Shown piece after piece: positions 1 to 9,197 of a stretch of 22,860 nucleotides of DNA. Made by a program: the position numbers and the translations under genes. The notes beneath the pieces are model-generated. The model searched no databases. It saw only the letters and a program-made list of their open reading frames with translations, and had not been told where the DNA came from. The DNA is from Pseudomonadota bacterium (GTDB taxonomy: Bacteria > Pseudomonadota > Gammaproteobacteria > Burkholderiales > Burkholderiaceae_D). The first letter of the stretch is position 1, and every line of letters starts with the position of its first letter. The stretch covers positions 1 through 22,860 of the forward strand of contig JAEYIG010000032.1 of NCBI GenBank assembly GCA_023409175.1, given 5' to 3'.

Positions 1-1
1 G

Positions 2-742
2 TTATTCAGCCGTTTTTTGTGAAATAAACTCTTCGAACCCCCTTTTTCGCAGCAAACAGGCAGGGCACTCTCCGCAACCGAATCCCCATGCGTTCAGTTT
101 GTCGTGTTCGCCGACATAACAGGTGTGCGTTTCATTGACGATGAGATCAACCAGCCGTTGACCACCGAGTTCGGCGGCCAGTTGCCAGGTTTCCTTTTTG
201 TTTTTCCACATCAAAGGAGTGACAAGGTTCAGACGGGTATCCATTCCGATATTGAGAGCAAGCTGCATGGCCTTGATGGCGTCGTCACGGCAATCGGGGT
301 AACCTGAAAAATCGGTTTCGCACATGCCTCCGACAAGAATGTCCAATCCCCTCCGATAAGCCAGCATGGCGGATACCATCAGAAACATCAGGTTCCTGCC
401 GGGAACGAAGGTGTTGGGCAATCCGTTTTGCATCATCCGGATTTCCATATCCGATGTCATGGCTGTTTCTGAAAGTTGAGCAATCAGGGAAAGATCGCAG
501 ATGTGGTCTTCACCGAGTTTTTGTTTCCATTTATCGGAAAAATTCCTGATTTTCTGTAGAATGCCGGGCCGGACAGTCAATTCGACAGCATGTCTTTGTC
601 CATACGAAAATCCGACGGTCTCGACTTTGTCGTAATGGTTTAATGCCCACGCGAGACAGGTCGTCGAGTCCTGTCCGCCGCTGAAAAGAACAAGCGCTTT
701 TTTTGCGGAGTCAATGGATTTGTTTTGCAAGGAAATATTCAT
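2..742 (-). CDS. queC: 7-cyano-7-deazaguanine synthase QueC
   Basis: Cytoplasmic enzyme that converts 7-carboxy-7-deazaguanine, ammonia and ATP to preQ0, the precursor of queuosine in tRNA. The 246-residue product has the PP-loop ATP-binding motif SGGQDS at residues 21-26. Near the C-terminus it has the four-cysteine zinc site of QueC, at Cys208, 223, 226 and 229 (the last three within GCGECPAC). Length is close to the family norm of about 220-240; the roughly ten extra N-terminal residues before the first beta strand may mean a slightly later true start, but no better ATG is visible. The TAA stop lies at 2-4, so the gene is complete. It diverges from tamA across about 260 bases. No preQ1 riboswitch signature was recognised upstream. 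Identification is secure from motifs and length. Confidence 0.96.
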   Translation of the reverse strand: MNISLQNKSIDSAKKALVLFSGGQDSTTCLAWALNHYDKVETVGFSYGQRHAVELTVRPGILQKIRNFSDKWKQKLGEDHICDLSLIAQLSETAMTSDMEIRMMQNGLPNTFVPGRNLMFLMVSAMLAYRRGLDILVGGMCETDFSGYPDCRDDAIKAMQLALNIGMDTRLNLVTPLMWKNKKETWQLAAELGGQRLVDLIVNETHTCYVGEHDKLNAWGFGCGECPACLLRKRGFEEFISQKTAE

Positions 743-1006
743 GTCATTGCCGTACAGTAGTAACAGATTTGAATTTTACAAGATTGCTTCTTTTTCAGGT
801 CGTTTGTGACAATTTTGTTATTTCAACAAAAAAGACAACATATTCTTCAACGGTTGAGAATTCCTGAACGGTTTGAGCAATAATGAATGAATACTTTCCA
901 TTTACAGATAAGATATTCACCAAGTGTTGATGGGTTAAACGGACAAGATTGAATTTGCATGGCGAACTTTGTAACAGACAACATTGGAAACAGGGAAAAG
1001 ACAGGG
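743..1006. other. Divergent intergenic region between queC and tamA
   Basis: About 260 bases that must carry the promoters of queC (leftward) and tamA (rightward). It is A+T-rich. The only structure I see is a 7-bp A/T inverted repeat, TTTTGTT at 813-819 and AACAAAA at 825-831, with a 5-base loop. No strong sigma70 pair with good spacing was found, and no riboswitch or small gene. Confidence 0.5.
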
Positions 1007-2770
1007 ATGTCTGTTTTTTTCTCATCTGTCTTTTTGAAAAGTCTGCTCGTTTTTTTGTTCATAGTGTATTCCTCGCTGGTTTATGCAAAACCGGTTGCCT
1101 ATGACGTCGTCATCAATGCGCCTGAACCGGTGAAGAAAATACTGAAGGACAATCTGCAACTCTTGCGCTGGAAGGGCAATGCACAAATGGATACCACCCA
1201 GCTGAGACGGCTCTATCGTGAGACTCCGGATGAGATCCGGCTGCTGGTGGAAACTGAAGGATATTTTTCGCCAAAAATCCAGACCAGGATGGAGAAGACG
1301 GATAACCATTCCAGAAAAGTCATTATCGACGTCGACCCGGGGAAACCGGTGAAGGTCGCCGCTGTCGACATTGAATTCAAAGGCGCCATCAGCAAACAGG
1401 CCGATTCGGTGAAGCCCAGTATTGAACAACTGAAAAAAGGGTGGGAATTGCCCGTCGGTTCGGTGTTCCGTATGGCGGATTGGGAAGCGGCCAAAGTTAC
1501 CTTGTTACGGCAAGTGACAAGAGTGCGTTATCCCAGGGCAGAACTGGATGAGACCAAGGCGATCGTCAATCCCGAAACGGATGAAGTGACGCTGAAGGTC
1601 GTGATTAACAGTGGCGATCCTGTCAAATTCGGCCCGATCAAAATCGTTGGGCTTGAGCGTTATGGCAAGGATGTCATTATGGGCCTGAATCCGGTGAAAG
1701 AAGGCAGGACTTTCCGGGAAAATGCGTTGCTGAACTGGCAGTCCCGTATTCAGGACAGCGGTTACTTCAGTTCGGTCGAAGTGACGGCTGATCTGGAATC
1801 GGGAAAGGAAGAAGTCCCGATTACGGTGACGGTCGTCGAGAACAAGAAAAAACACGCTGCCGTTGGTGTCGGTTACAGTACCGATACGGGCAAACGGATC
1901 AGCCTGAATTACGACAATCTGCATTTTCTTGGCCGGGATTACAAGTTGAAGAGCGCCATCATTCTGCAAACGAAACAGAAAACCGCCAAGGCAGACATTT
2001 TCCTGCCTCAGGAGCCGGGAGGAATCCGGAACAGTTTCGGGGTTCTCTATGACCGTTCCCAGATCGAAGGCGAAGATACCCGTCTCGTCAGTGCCAACTA
2101 CCGACGGGCATGGGGCACCCAGCGACTGGAAAAATATCTGTCCCTTCAATACCTGAATGAAAACAATCGCATTACGGGGCAGTCTTATCAAAAAAGCCAG
2201 GCGTTGCCTTTGACATTCGGCATCATTACCCGGCGCCTTAATAACCGGCTTGCACCGACAAAAGGGTATGCCTTTGAAGCACAGATCGGAGCTGCTGTCG
2301 AGCCGGTTCTTACGGATAAATCGTTTGTTCGGGGTTATATGAAAGGCATTCATTTCCAGCCAATAGGAGAGAAAGGAGAACTGATTCTCCGGGGCGAATT
2401 GGGTGCAGTCGGTTCCAATGGCAAGGAAGGGGTTCCTTCAACGGTTTTGTTCAGAACCGGCGGCGACCAATCTGTACGGGGTTATGCGTATGAAAGTCTG
2501 GGTGTCAAGGACGGGAGTGCCATTGTCGGGGGCCGTTACCTGGCTGTTGCCAGTGTCGAATACCAGTACTATTTCATCAGAAACTGGGGAGTTGCGCTTT
2601 TTGTCGATGCCGGTAATGCCGGAGATACCTGGAAGGAACTGGACCCGGCTTTCGGTTACGGCGTTGGCGGGCGCTGGAAAAGTCCGGCAGGGCCGATCGG
2701 GATTGACCTTGCCTATGGTGAAAGAAGCAAGGAATTCCGTCTTCACTTTTCTTTGGGATTTACATTCTGA
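1007..2770 (+). CDS. tamA: Translocation and assembly module subunit TamA (Omp85 family)
   Basis: Outer-membrane Omp85 barrel protein that works with TamB in autotransporter assembly and envelope lipid homeostasis. From this start it has 587 residues, close to E. coli TamA (577). A signal peptide is visible (MSVFFSSVFLKSLLVFLF, then a cut after VYA). Three POTRA-like domains follow, to about residue 260, and then the beta barrel. The barrel carries the Omp85 loop-6 motif VRGY (Arg about residue 491) and ends in Phe (SLGFTF), the usual outer-membrane insertion signal. An in-frame ATG at 959 would add 16 polar residues ahead of the signal peptide. ATG 1007 is preferred because it gives a standard signal peptide and has AGGGAAAAG-like purines upstream. 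The stop overlaps the tamB start by one base. Confidence 0.94.
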   Translation: MSVFFSSVFLKSLLVFLFIVYSSLVYAKPVAYDVVINAPEPVKKILKDNLQLLRWKGNAQMDTTQLRRLYRETPDEIRLLVETEGYFSPKIQTRMEKTDNHSRKVIIDVDPGKPVKVAAVDIEFKGAISKQADSVKPSIEQLKKGWELPVGSVFRMADWEAAKVTLLRQVTRVRYPRAELDETKAIVNPETDEVTLKVVINSGDPVKFGPIKIVGLERYGKDVIMGLNPVKEGRTFRENALLNWQSRIQDSGYFSSVEVTADLESGKEEVPITVTVVENKKKHAAVGVGYSTDTGKRISLNYDNLHFLGRDYKLKSAIILQTKQKTAKADIFLPQEPGGIRNSFGVLYDRSQIEGEDTRLVSANYRRAWGTQRLEKYLSLQYLNENNRITGQSYQKSQALPLTFGIITRRLNNRLAPTKGYAFEAQIGAAVEPVLTDKSFVRGYMKGIHFQPIGEKGELILRGELGAVGSNGKEGVPSTVLFRTGGDQSVRGYAYESLGVKDGSAIVGGRYLAVASVEYQYYFIRNWGVALFVDAGNAGDTWKELDPAFGYGVGGRWKSPAGPIGIDLAYGERSKEFRLHFSLGFTF

Positions 2771-5700
2771 TGCGACGTCGCCTCTTACTCCTTATCTTTA
2801 TTCCTTTCCTTTTGGCTGGGGGACTGGTTTGGCTCGTCAGTCAGGAATGGACATTGCAATGGATCGTCCAGCGGGTAGTGCAGGCAGGTGGCGGCAACAT
2901 TGAAATACAAGGAGTGAGCGGGACGCTGGTCAATTCATTTGAAATCGAGAAGATCGTCTATGCCAGTGAAGAACGCGATATTGAGATAACGGATTTGCAA
3001 TTTGAATGGCAGCCCTGGCAATTGTTGCATGGACAATTGGATGTCGGGAAAGTCAGCGCATCAAAATTGTCGATCGACCTGAAAAAATCATCGGACGAGC
3101 CTTTCAAATTGCCGCAATCGCTTGCTCCTCCTGTTGCCATTGTGGTTTCGGATGTGACGTTCGGTTCGGTTTCCGTTTCAAGCATGGGGGTTGGTGTTGA
3201 GCTGAAAGATGTCCATTTCGCGCTGACGTCGGACAAGGACGTGTGGGAACTGAAGAACCTGGGGTTTGACAGCCCATTCGGTAATGCAGCCATCAACGCC
3301 GATCTTGAAACCGCACAGCCATTCAGGATAAGGGGATCGCTACAGTTCGACAATGAACTGGCAAAAGCGTCGGCCAGTCTCAAACTGGGAGGCGACCTGA
3401 ACAATCTTTATGTCTCAGGCAATCTGGACGGATACGATGCAAAAGCGAAACTGGAGGCGGTAGTCACGCCATTTGCACCATTTGTCTTACAGACGGCTCA
3501 TTTGAGCGCAAAAGGTATCGACCCATCCAAAATCGAATCGACCTGGCCCAAAGCACAGTTCAATGCAGAAATCCATATCAATGCATATGAAGACAAGACA
3601 TTGAAAGGGACAATCAGTGTTGATAATGCCAGGCCGGGACCGTTTGACGAAAATTATTTGCCCATTCATTCAGTAAAAGGAAAAATCGGCGGCAATGTCG
3701 AGAATGTTCTGGCAAGCGACGTATTACTCGATTTTGGCAAGGCGGGACAATTTACGGGAAACGGCCAGTTTTCATCTGAAAAAACGGAAATGAGCCTGAA
3801 AACTTCCCGATTCGATTTTCATGAGATTTATTCCAGTATCCGGCCGACGCATGTGGCCGGAAAAATCGTCTTTGTCGATGAAAACAGGAAACAACAGTTT
3901 CTGGTACAACTGGAAGAGGCGCGGATCAGGTTGAATGCACGCGTCCTGAAAGTGGAAGATCTGCTGACGCTGGAAGAAGCGTTGTTGAAAGCGGATCAGA
4001 GCGAATTGAGGATGAGCGGCAAACTGGATTTGAAGGAACCTCAGGATTTTGAATTCAAGGGCAAGGTCAGCCGTTTCAATTTTGCCGCTTTCGGCCGTTT
4101 TCCGCAATCCGACCTGAATCTGGACTTTGGCACATCGGGGCATCTGAAACCGCAGCCGGATATTGATGTTATGTACAGCTTTTTGCCGAGCCGCCTGTTC
4201 AATCAGCCGCTGTCTGGCAAAGGACGTTTCCAGATAAAAGACAAAGAAGTTCAAAACGCTGACGTTTCACTCGCGTTGGGCGTGAATTCGATACGTGCGT
4301 CAGGAAATCTGGGAAGGTCAGGAGATCGCCTCTTATGGAAATTGAATGCTCCGGATCTGGGGATTTTCGGAAAAGGTTACAAGGGTAACCTGACAGGAGA
4401 AGGAGAAGTCAGCGGCCCGCTGAATTCTCTTCGTGCCAGTATGAATCTTGATGGAAACGATGTTCTCCTGCTGGGACAGTATGGTGCGCGAAAGATACAG
4501 GCCAGACTCCGATTCGGCATGGAACCGAATGACCGGATCGACGCCGATGTCCGTCTGGATGATGCACTGGTCGGTTCGGGAAAATGGACGTTGATACAGG
4601 GACAAGTGAATGGGACGTTAAGGTCGCACGTCATTGAAGTGACTGCGAAAAACGAGTCATTCGACCTGACGGCAAAAGCGTCAGGTGGTCTTGGAAGGAA
4701 CAATGTCTGGCAGGGCAAGCTGGAAACCCTTGAGAACAAGGGAAAAATGGCATTTTCTCTCGATTCGTCCGTTCCGGTCAGTGTGGGAAGCGACAGTTTT
4801 TCATTGAAGAATCTGGTGTTGCAGTTGCCGAGCGGGAAATTGACCATCCAGTCATTGATCAAACGCGGTTCCCTGCTGGAAACGGCAGGAAATGCCCATG
4901 GCATTCCTCTGGCTTATTTGCTGGCGATGTCGCCCGATTCGAAAAATACAGTCAGAAGCGATTTGACGCTTGGGGCTGACTGGTCGTTGAAAGCCGACAG
5001 GACACTGAACGGAAAAATCCATATTTACCGTGAAAAAGGCGATATCACTCTGTTGGGCGACAACAGGATCAAACTGGGACTCGGCACATTCGATATACAG
5101 GCAATCCTTTCCGGAAACAGCGTCACTCTCAATGCACAGCTTGTCAGTGAGAAAGCGGGCACGATTCAGGTCAAGGGTATGACGCGGCTTGCGAAACAGA
5201 ATGGAAGCTGGAGTGTATCGAGCCAGAGTCCATTGCAGTTGTCAGTCCTGGCCGATATCCCGTCAATTGCCTGGATCGGGCCTTTGACCGGACAACCCGA
5301 TATCGAACTGAAAGGTTCGCTGAATATGTCGATCAGTGCCAACGGCACTCTCGGCAATCCACGATTGGCGGGTACCCTGAATGGGAAAGATCTGGCGGTA
5401 AACTGGCTGAGCATGGGGGTCAATCTGTCTAAAGGGGAACTGGTGGCTGTTCTGAACGGCAATCAGGTTCAAATCCAGAAGGGGATCATGTACGGTCCTG
5501 AAGGCGACTTGCAGTTGACCGGAGGTGTACAGCTCAAGAACGGACAGATCAGCACGAATCTTCAGTTCAAGACGAACAAACTTCTGATTTTGTCCAACGT
5601 TGACCGTCAGCTGGCCATTACCGGGAACGGTCATTTTTCACTGGACAAGGACCGTTTGCAACTGATCGGTGACTGGTACGTCAACAGGGCGATGATTGTT

Positions 5701-6504
5701 CTGACCGATTCCAATAACGTCACATACAGCAAGGATGTCGTTGTTCTCGGCAGACCGGAGAAAAAGGCGGATCAGCCCATCCCCCTGCGGTTCAATCTGA
5801 AGGTCAATCTGGGTGACAGGTTTTACCTTAAAGGAAAAGGGATAAATACCCGATTGGCAGGCCAGATTCAGGCCGTATCGTCACAGGACAACCGCTTGCG
5901 TGTTTTCGGTACCATCAATACCGTGGACGGTTCCTACAGTGCTTTCGGTCAGAAACTGACGATCAAGCAGGGTCAAATCACGTTCAGTGGGCCGGTAGAG
6001 AATCCGACGGTAGATATTCTGGCGGTTCGTGAAGTGGCTGATACGGATGATTCGGTCGAGGTGGGGGTCTCTGTCAAAGGAACGGCGCAGGCGCCTCGAG
6101 TCAAACTGGTCTCGACGCCGGAAGTGTCCGATACGGAAAAACTTTCCTGGCTGGTACTGGGATATGGGGGTGGTGAAAATGGCGATGGCCAGCAGCGTGC
6201 CGCGATTGCCGCCGCGGCAGCGGCCATTCTCAGTTCGGAACAGTCTGGAGGACTCCCATCGAAAATCGCCAGTACGATCGGGTTGGACGATATCGGATTC
6301 TCTTCGTCGCCGGATCTCGAGGAAACGGTTCTGACCCTGAGCAAGCGGATATCTTCCCGTCTTTACCTGACTTATGAACAGGGGCTTACCGGCGCGACCA
6401 ACCTGATCAAGCTGCGTTACATCATTTCAAGACGCCTGTCCCTGGTTGGCCAGACAGGTACGGTGACGGCAGTCGATTTGTTGTACGACTTCAAATTCGA
6501 CTAG
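2770..6504 (+). CDS. tamB: Translocation and assembly module subunit TamB
   Basis: Large AsmA-like inner-membrane-anchored protein (1244 residues; E. coli TamB is 1259). It spans the periplasm to TamA and is thought to act in outer-membrane protein assembly and phospholipid transport. The N-terminus is a positively charged signal anchor (MRRRLLLLIF, hydrophobic to about residue 23). A long repetitive beta-rich body follows, with many alternating polar and apolar strands, as expected for the lipid-conducting groove. The conserved TamB (DUF490) domain fills about the last 300 residues. The start codon shares one base with the tamA stop, so the two are probably translationally coupled. The TAG stop is at 6502-6504, only 27 bases from the convergent DUF3108 gene. 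No frameshift or internal stop. Confidence 0.95.
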   Translation: MRRRLLLLIFIPFLLAGGLVWLVSQEWTLQWIVQRVVQAGGGNIEIQGVSGTLVNSFEIEKIVYASEERDIEITDLQFEWQPWQLLHGQLDVGKVSASKLSIDLKKSSDEPFKLPQSLAPPVAIVVSDVTFGSVSVSSMGVGVELKDVHFALTSDKDVWELKNLGFDSPFGNAAINADLETAQPFRIRGSLQFDNELAKASASLKLGGDLNNLYVSGNLDGYDAKAKLEAVVTPFAPFVLQTAHLSAKGIDPSKIESTWPKAQFNAEIHINAYEDKTLKGTISVDNARPGPFDENYLPIHSVKGKIGGNVENVLASDVLLDFGKAGQFTGNGQFSSEKTEMSLKTSRFDFHEIYSSIRPTHVAGKIVFVDENRKQQFLVQLEEARIRLNARVLKVEDLLTLEEALLKADQSELRMSGKLDLKEPQDFEFKGKVSRFNFAAFGRFPQSDLNLDFGTSGHLKPQPDIDVMYSFLPSRLFNQPLSGKGRFQIKDKEVQNADVSLALGVNSIRASGNLGRSGDRLLWKLNAPDLGIFGKGYKGNLTGEGEVSGPLNSLRASMNLDGNDVLLLGQYGARKIQARLRFGMEPNDRIDADVRLDDALVGSGKWTLIQGQVNGTLRSHVIEVTAKNESFDLTAKASGGLGRNNVWQGKLETLENKGKMAFSLDSSVPVSVGSDSFSLKNLVLQLPSGKLTIQSLIKRGSLLETAGNAHGIPLAYLLAMSPDSKNTVRSDLTLGADWSLKADRTLNGKIHIYREKGDITLLGDNRIKLGLGTFDIQAILSGNSVTLNAQLVSEKAGTIQVKGMTRLAKQNGSWSVSSQSPLQLSVLADIPSIAWIGPLTGQPDIELKGSLNMSISANGTLGNPRLAGTLNGKDLAVNWLSMGVNLSKGELVAVLNGNQVQIQKGIMYGPEGDLQLTGGVQLKNGQISTNLQFKTNKLLILSNVDRQLAITGNGHFSLDKDRLQLIGDWYVNRAMIVLTDSNNVTYSKDVVVLGRPEKKADQPIPLRFNLKVNLGDRFYLKGKGINTRLAGQIQAVSSQDNRLRVFGTINTVDGSYSAFGQKLTIKQGQITFSGPVENPTVDILAVREVADTDDSVEVGVSVKGTAQAPRVKLVSTPEVSDTEKLSWLVLGYGGGENGDGQQRAAIAAAAAAILSSEQSGGLPSKIASTIGLDDIGFSSSPDLEETVLTLSKRISSRLYLTYEQGLTGATNLIKLRYIISRRLSLVGQTGTVTAVDLLYDFKFD

Positions 6505-6531
6505 AACGGATAGCCATTCGAAATGAAAGGT

Positions 6532-7257
6532 CTAGATTGGCGTGATTTTCTTTATCGTCTGTTTGATCTGGGTGCCGTTTTTTTCGATAAACAAAATCTG
6601 GACAGGGTACCAGTTGTCGGCAGGAGCCAACCAGACACTGGTTTGCTGACCCCTGTCGGATCGTGTCAGCTGGACTGTCCTGATTTGCCCCATCGGGGTT
6701 TCAAGAGTGCCGATTTTGACGACCTTGAATACCCAGGGTTCCGTTTTGCTTCTGCCGGCGACATTGAATGTCCAGTCTGAATTCATGATGAATTTGTCGG
6801 TGTTGGCACGGGCGGTTGAAACCAGTTGCCAGACGATACTGGCCCTGTCCTGCTCCATGTCTTTCATTTTCGCGTGGTCGCCGGAAGGATAGGCGACGGA
6901 ATTTTCAACGTGGTTGAATATCGTTGTCGTCGATCCCTTCCGTATGCGCTTTTCCACGTATTTTTCCGGCATGAGGCCTTTTGCTCCGATTTTTCCCACA
7001 CTCGTGGCGTCCAGGATTTTTCCCAGCAGCCCGATGCGTGTTTCTGTCTGCAGGGTATAGGAATTTTTATCGGCTTTCCATTGGATGGAAGAATTCCCGT
7101 TGACGTTCAATCCGTTATATTGGGTGGCAACGGCATATGAGAGGTCGGCAGAGGGAGGAATATTGACTGTCCTGGATGGTTGGGGTGTGGCTGCACTTGC
7201 GAAAGAAGCCGCACTCAATAAACACAGCCATGCAACAATTTGACGGAAACGTTTCAT
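6532..7257 (-). CDS. Exported DUF3108 domain protein
   Basis: A 241-residue protein of unknown function with a clear Sec signal peptide (MKRFRQIVAWLCLLSAASFA, probable cut after ASA at residue 22). It therefore acts in the periplasm or envelope. The mature part reads as the DUF3108 family: a beta-rich fold with the features SYAVATQYNG near the start, a GLMPEKYVEKR segment (G-x-x-P-x-x-Y), and a C-terminal strand pair around LTRSDRGQQTSVWLAP and NWYPVQI. DUF3108 proteins are common in betaproteobacteria and have no assigned function. It converges on tamB with a 27-base gap and diverges from rfaE2. The upstream GTGAG is a weak ribosome binding site. Family call is fairly confident; no function is proposed. 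Confidence 0.8.
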   Translation of the reverse strand: MKRFRQIVAWLCLLSAASFASAATPQPSRTVNIPPSADLSYAVATQYNGLNVNGNSSIQWKADKNSYTLQTETRIGLLGKILDATSVGKIGAKGLMPEKYVEKRIRKGSTTTIFNHVENSVAYPSGDHAKMKDMEQDRASIVWQLVSTARANTDKFIMNSDWTFNVAGRSKTEPWVFKVVKIGTLETPMGQIRTVQLTRSDRGQQTSVWLAPADNWYPVQILFIEKNGTQIKQTIKKITPI

Positions 7258-7345
7258 TTCAAACTCACGATTGGCTTATGATATAGGCAATATGAAGGAA
7301 AACTGGTCAAAAGTCGATGCCTGATACAAAAGGAAACAAACGACC

Positions 7346-7374
7346 TGGAACGACTCTGCCGGAACCTTTATAAG
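7346..7374 (+). promoter_or_regulatory. Possible sigma70-like promoter for rfaE2
   Basis: TGGAAC at 7346-7351 and TATAAG at 7369-7374 are 17 bases apart. The -10 matches the consensus at five of six positions and the -35 at three. It lies about 75 bases before the rfaE2 start. A weak call from sequence alone. Confidence 0.3.
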
Positions 7375-7450
7375 ACAGGCAGCTTTTCTTTTCGTTCACG
7401 CAGGGCGAAAAATGGCTGCAAAGTGATCATCGTTTTTATTTTTTATTTTC

Positions 7451-7927
7451 ATGGCGCCTTTTTATCAAAAAATCTGGGACCGGTCGGAACTGAAATCGAA
7501 AATCGGCAGTTTGCCCAAGCCGGTAGTATTGACGAATGGTGTATTCGATATCCTGCATCGGGGACATGTCACTTATCTGGCTCAGGCAAGGGAGCTGGGC
7601 GCTTCACTCATCGTGGCAGTCAATACGGATGCATCGGTAAAGAGATTGGGAAAGGGAGATGACCGGCCGGTCAATGCCTGCGAGGACAGGATGGCGGTGT
7701 TGGCGGCGCTGGAATCGGTCAGTGCCGTTGTCGCTTTTGACGAAGATACGGCCCAGGAAATCGTGCGTGAGTGCAAACCCGATATCTATGCCAAGGGGGG
7801 CGATTACGACGTCAGTGCCATTCCTGAAGGTAAGGAAGTACTTGCTTACGGTGGAAAGGTCGAAGCGATTGCATTCGAGTTTGACCGCTCGACTACAGCG
7901 CTTCTGAAAAAAGTGAGGAAAAGCTGA
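7451..7927 (+). CDS. rfaE2: D-glycero-beta-D-manno-heptose 1-phosphate adenylyltransferase RfaE2
   Basis: Nucleotidyltransferase that makes ADP-heptose from heptose 1-phosphate and ATP for the LPS inner core. The 158-residue protein matches the C-terminal half of bifunctional E. coli HldE. It shows [16 protein letters not shown] at residues 28-43 with the HxGH nucleotide-transfer motif (HRGH 36-39), then KGGDY, the YGGKVEAI strand and the terminal STTALLKKV helix. The kinase half (RfaE1) is not fused and not next to it, as is usual in betaproteobacteria where the two are separate genes. The ATG at 7451 has a T-rich upstream sequence and no clear Shine-Dalgarno, but the N-terminus matches the expected family length. 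It converges on ttcA with 20 bases between stops. Confidence 0.94.
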   Translation: MAPFYQKIWDRSELKSKIGSLPKPVVLTNGVFDILHRGHVTYLAQARELGASLIVAVNTDASVKRLGKGDDRPVNACEDRMAVLAALESVSAVVAFDEDTAQEIVRECKPDIYAKGGDYDVSAIPEGKEVLAYGGKVEAIAFEFDRSTTALLKKVRKS

Positions 7928-7940
7928 GAAGTCAGTTTTT
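7922..7940. terminator. Weak bidirectional hairpin between rfaE2 and ttcA
   Basis: CTGA (7924-7927), loop GAAG, TCAG (7932-7935), then TTTTT at 7936-7940. One A-T and one G-T pair can extend the stem to six. Read leftwards, the same stem is followed by CTTTTCC. It sits exactly between two convergent stop codons. The stem is short, so this is only a candidate terminator. Confidence 0.35.
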
Positions 7941-7947
7941 CAGTATA

Positions 7948-8775
7948 CTAGAACGCCTCGTCTTCATCCGATGATTCTGTACTTAACTGATTGAAATCGA
8001 ATAGGTTCCTGTCCATCAAATGAGCCGGAACGACGGTGGAAAGTGAGGAAAAAATATTCTCGATCCTTCCGGGATAACGCTTTCCCCACTCACGGAGCAT
8101 GGTCTTGATATGCTGGCGCTGGACGTTTTCTTTTGCCCCGCAGAGGTTTTTCGGAAAGACGGGGTACTGCTGCATCTCGGCAAATTTTTCCAGATCGGTT
8201 TCTTTTACGTTGATCAAGGGGCGGATGACGATATGTTTTCCGTCTTTGGATTTCAGTTTGGGAGGCATGCTTTTCAGCTTGGAGCCGAAAAACAGGTTCA
8301 GGAAAAAGGTTTCCAGCACGTCGTCACGATGGTGGCCCAGGGCGATTTTTGTCGCGCCGAGTTCACTGGCGACTTTATAAAGTATGCCCCGCCGAAGTCG
8401 TGAGCAGAGTGAACAAACCGCCTTGCCCTCCGGGATCAGGCGCTGGATAATGCTATAGGTATCCTGCACTTCTATGTGATAGGGCACCTGTTTCTTTTCC
8501 AGATACGCAGGAAGGATGTCCGTCGGAAATCCGGGAAGTTGCTGATCCAGATTGACGGCAACGATATCGAAATGGATGGGAGCCCTCGACTGGAGTACGA
8601 CAAGTATGTCGAGAAGGGCGAAACTGTCCTTTCCCCCCGAAATGCATACCATGACCTTGTCGTTCTCTTCGATGAGGTTGAAATCTCCGATCGCTTTGCC
8701 GACTTCCCGGTAAAGCCGCTTCGTCAGCTTGTTGTTTTCAAAGCCCGCTCTTAAGAATTGCCTGCGTGTGACCAT
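7948..8775 (-). CDS. ttcA: tRNA 2-thiocytidine(32) synthetase TtcA
   Basis: ATP-dependent iron-sulfur enzyme that thiolates cytidine 32 of certain tRNAs. The 275-residue protein shows the PP-loop SGGKDS at residues 46-51. The three cysteines that hold the [4Fe-4S] cluster in TtcA are all present: Cys121 and Cys124 in [10 protein letters not shown], and Cys212 in [10 protein letters not shown]. The open frame extends upstream to 8988, but that part lies over folB in another frame and its sequence is unlike TtcA. The chosen ATG (8773-8775) lies 22 bases after the folB stop and has a GGATAG ribosome binding site. It is the last gene of the SDR-folB-ttcA operon. The acidic tail ([11 protein letters not shown]) is a minor local feature. 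Confidence 0.94.
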   Translation of the reverse strand: MVTRRQFLRAGFENNKLTKRLYREVGKAIGDFNLIEENDKVMVCISGGKDSFALLDILVVLQSRAPIHFDIVAVNLDQQLPGFPTDILPAYLEKKQVPYHIEVQDTYSIIQRLIPEGKAVCSLCSRLRRGILYKVASELGATKIALGHHRDDVLETFFLNLFFGSKLKSMPPKLKSKDGKHIVIRPLINVKETDLEKFAEMQQYPVFPKNLCGAKENVQRQHIKTMLREWGKRYPGRIENIFSSLSTVVPAHLMDRNLFDFNQLSTESSDEDEAF

Positions 8776-8797
8776 TTTTCTATCCAGACAATGGACG

Positions 8798-9193
8798 TCA
8801 GTCTTCGTCTTTGAAACGGAAAATTTCCACGCCGATGCTGTCACAGTCTTCATAGACGTCCGGTTTTTCGGAAGAGACACGGACTGCCTTGACATGCGGA
8901 TGGGCAAGCAGCATTTTGGCCACGTCGTCGCAAAGGGTTTCCTGGAGGTTGATGTGGCCTTTCGAGGTACGTTCACAGAGCGTGTCACGTATGAACGAAT
9001 AATCGACCACTTCGACGAGCTGGTCGTTGACTGGCGTCGATATCGCCAGCGGGATATACAGGTCGACGTTGATCAACAGGCGTTGTGCGCCTTTTTTTTC
9101 GAAATCGTAAACGCCGATTTTGACGGGGACTTCGTAGTTCTGCAAAAAGAGGCGACGACAGTCTTTAAGTTTTGGGTGAAGAAGTGTATGCAT
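8798..9193 (-). CDS. folB: Dihydroneopterin aldolase FolB
   Basis: Cytoplasmic folate-pathway enzyme that cleaves 7,8-dihydroneopterin to 6-hydroxymethyl-dihydropterin and glycolaldehyde. The 131-residue protein carries the family signatures: [12 protein letters not shown] with Glu32, VDYSFIRD with Tyr65, [10 protein letters not shown] with Glu85 and [12 protein letters not shown] with the catalytic Lys110, ending in GVEIFR. The start lies 4 bases after the stop of the SDR gene and the stop lies 22 bases before ttcA, so all three are almost certainly one transcript. The N-terminal extension of about ten residues is slightly longer than in E. coli FolB (122 residues). Confidence 0.94.
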   Translation of the reverse strand: MHTLLHPKLKDCRRLFLQNYEVPVKIGVYDFEKKGAQRLLINVDLYIPLAISTPVNDQLVEVVDYSFIRDTLCERTSKGHINLQETLCDDVAKMLLAHPHVKAVRVSSEKPDVYEDCDSIGVEIFRFKDED

Positions 9194-9197
9194 GAGA

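Noticed and set aside
743..900. preQ1 riboswitch upstream of queC
   Set aside because: Looked for on the minus strand; no preQ1-I type hairpin followed by the A-rich pseudoknot tail was seen.
959..1006. Longer TamA starting at ATG 959
   Set aside because: It adds 16 polar residues before a normal signal peptide and has a poorer ribosome binding site; 1007 gives a typical exported start. It cannot be fully excluded.
1505..2353. 282-codon open frame on the minus strand over tamA
   Set aside because: It lies wholly antisense to a clear Omp85 gene and has no recognisable motif or ribosome binding site.
7423..7662. 79-codon plus-strand frame overlapping the start of rfaE2
   Set aside because: Different frame from the HRGH-containing rfaE2 gene; no support.
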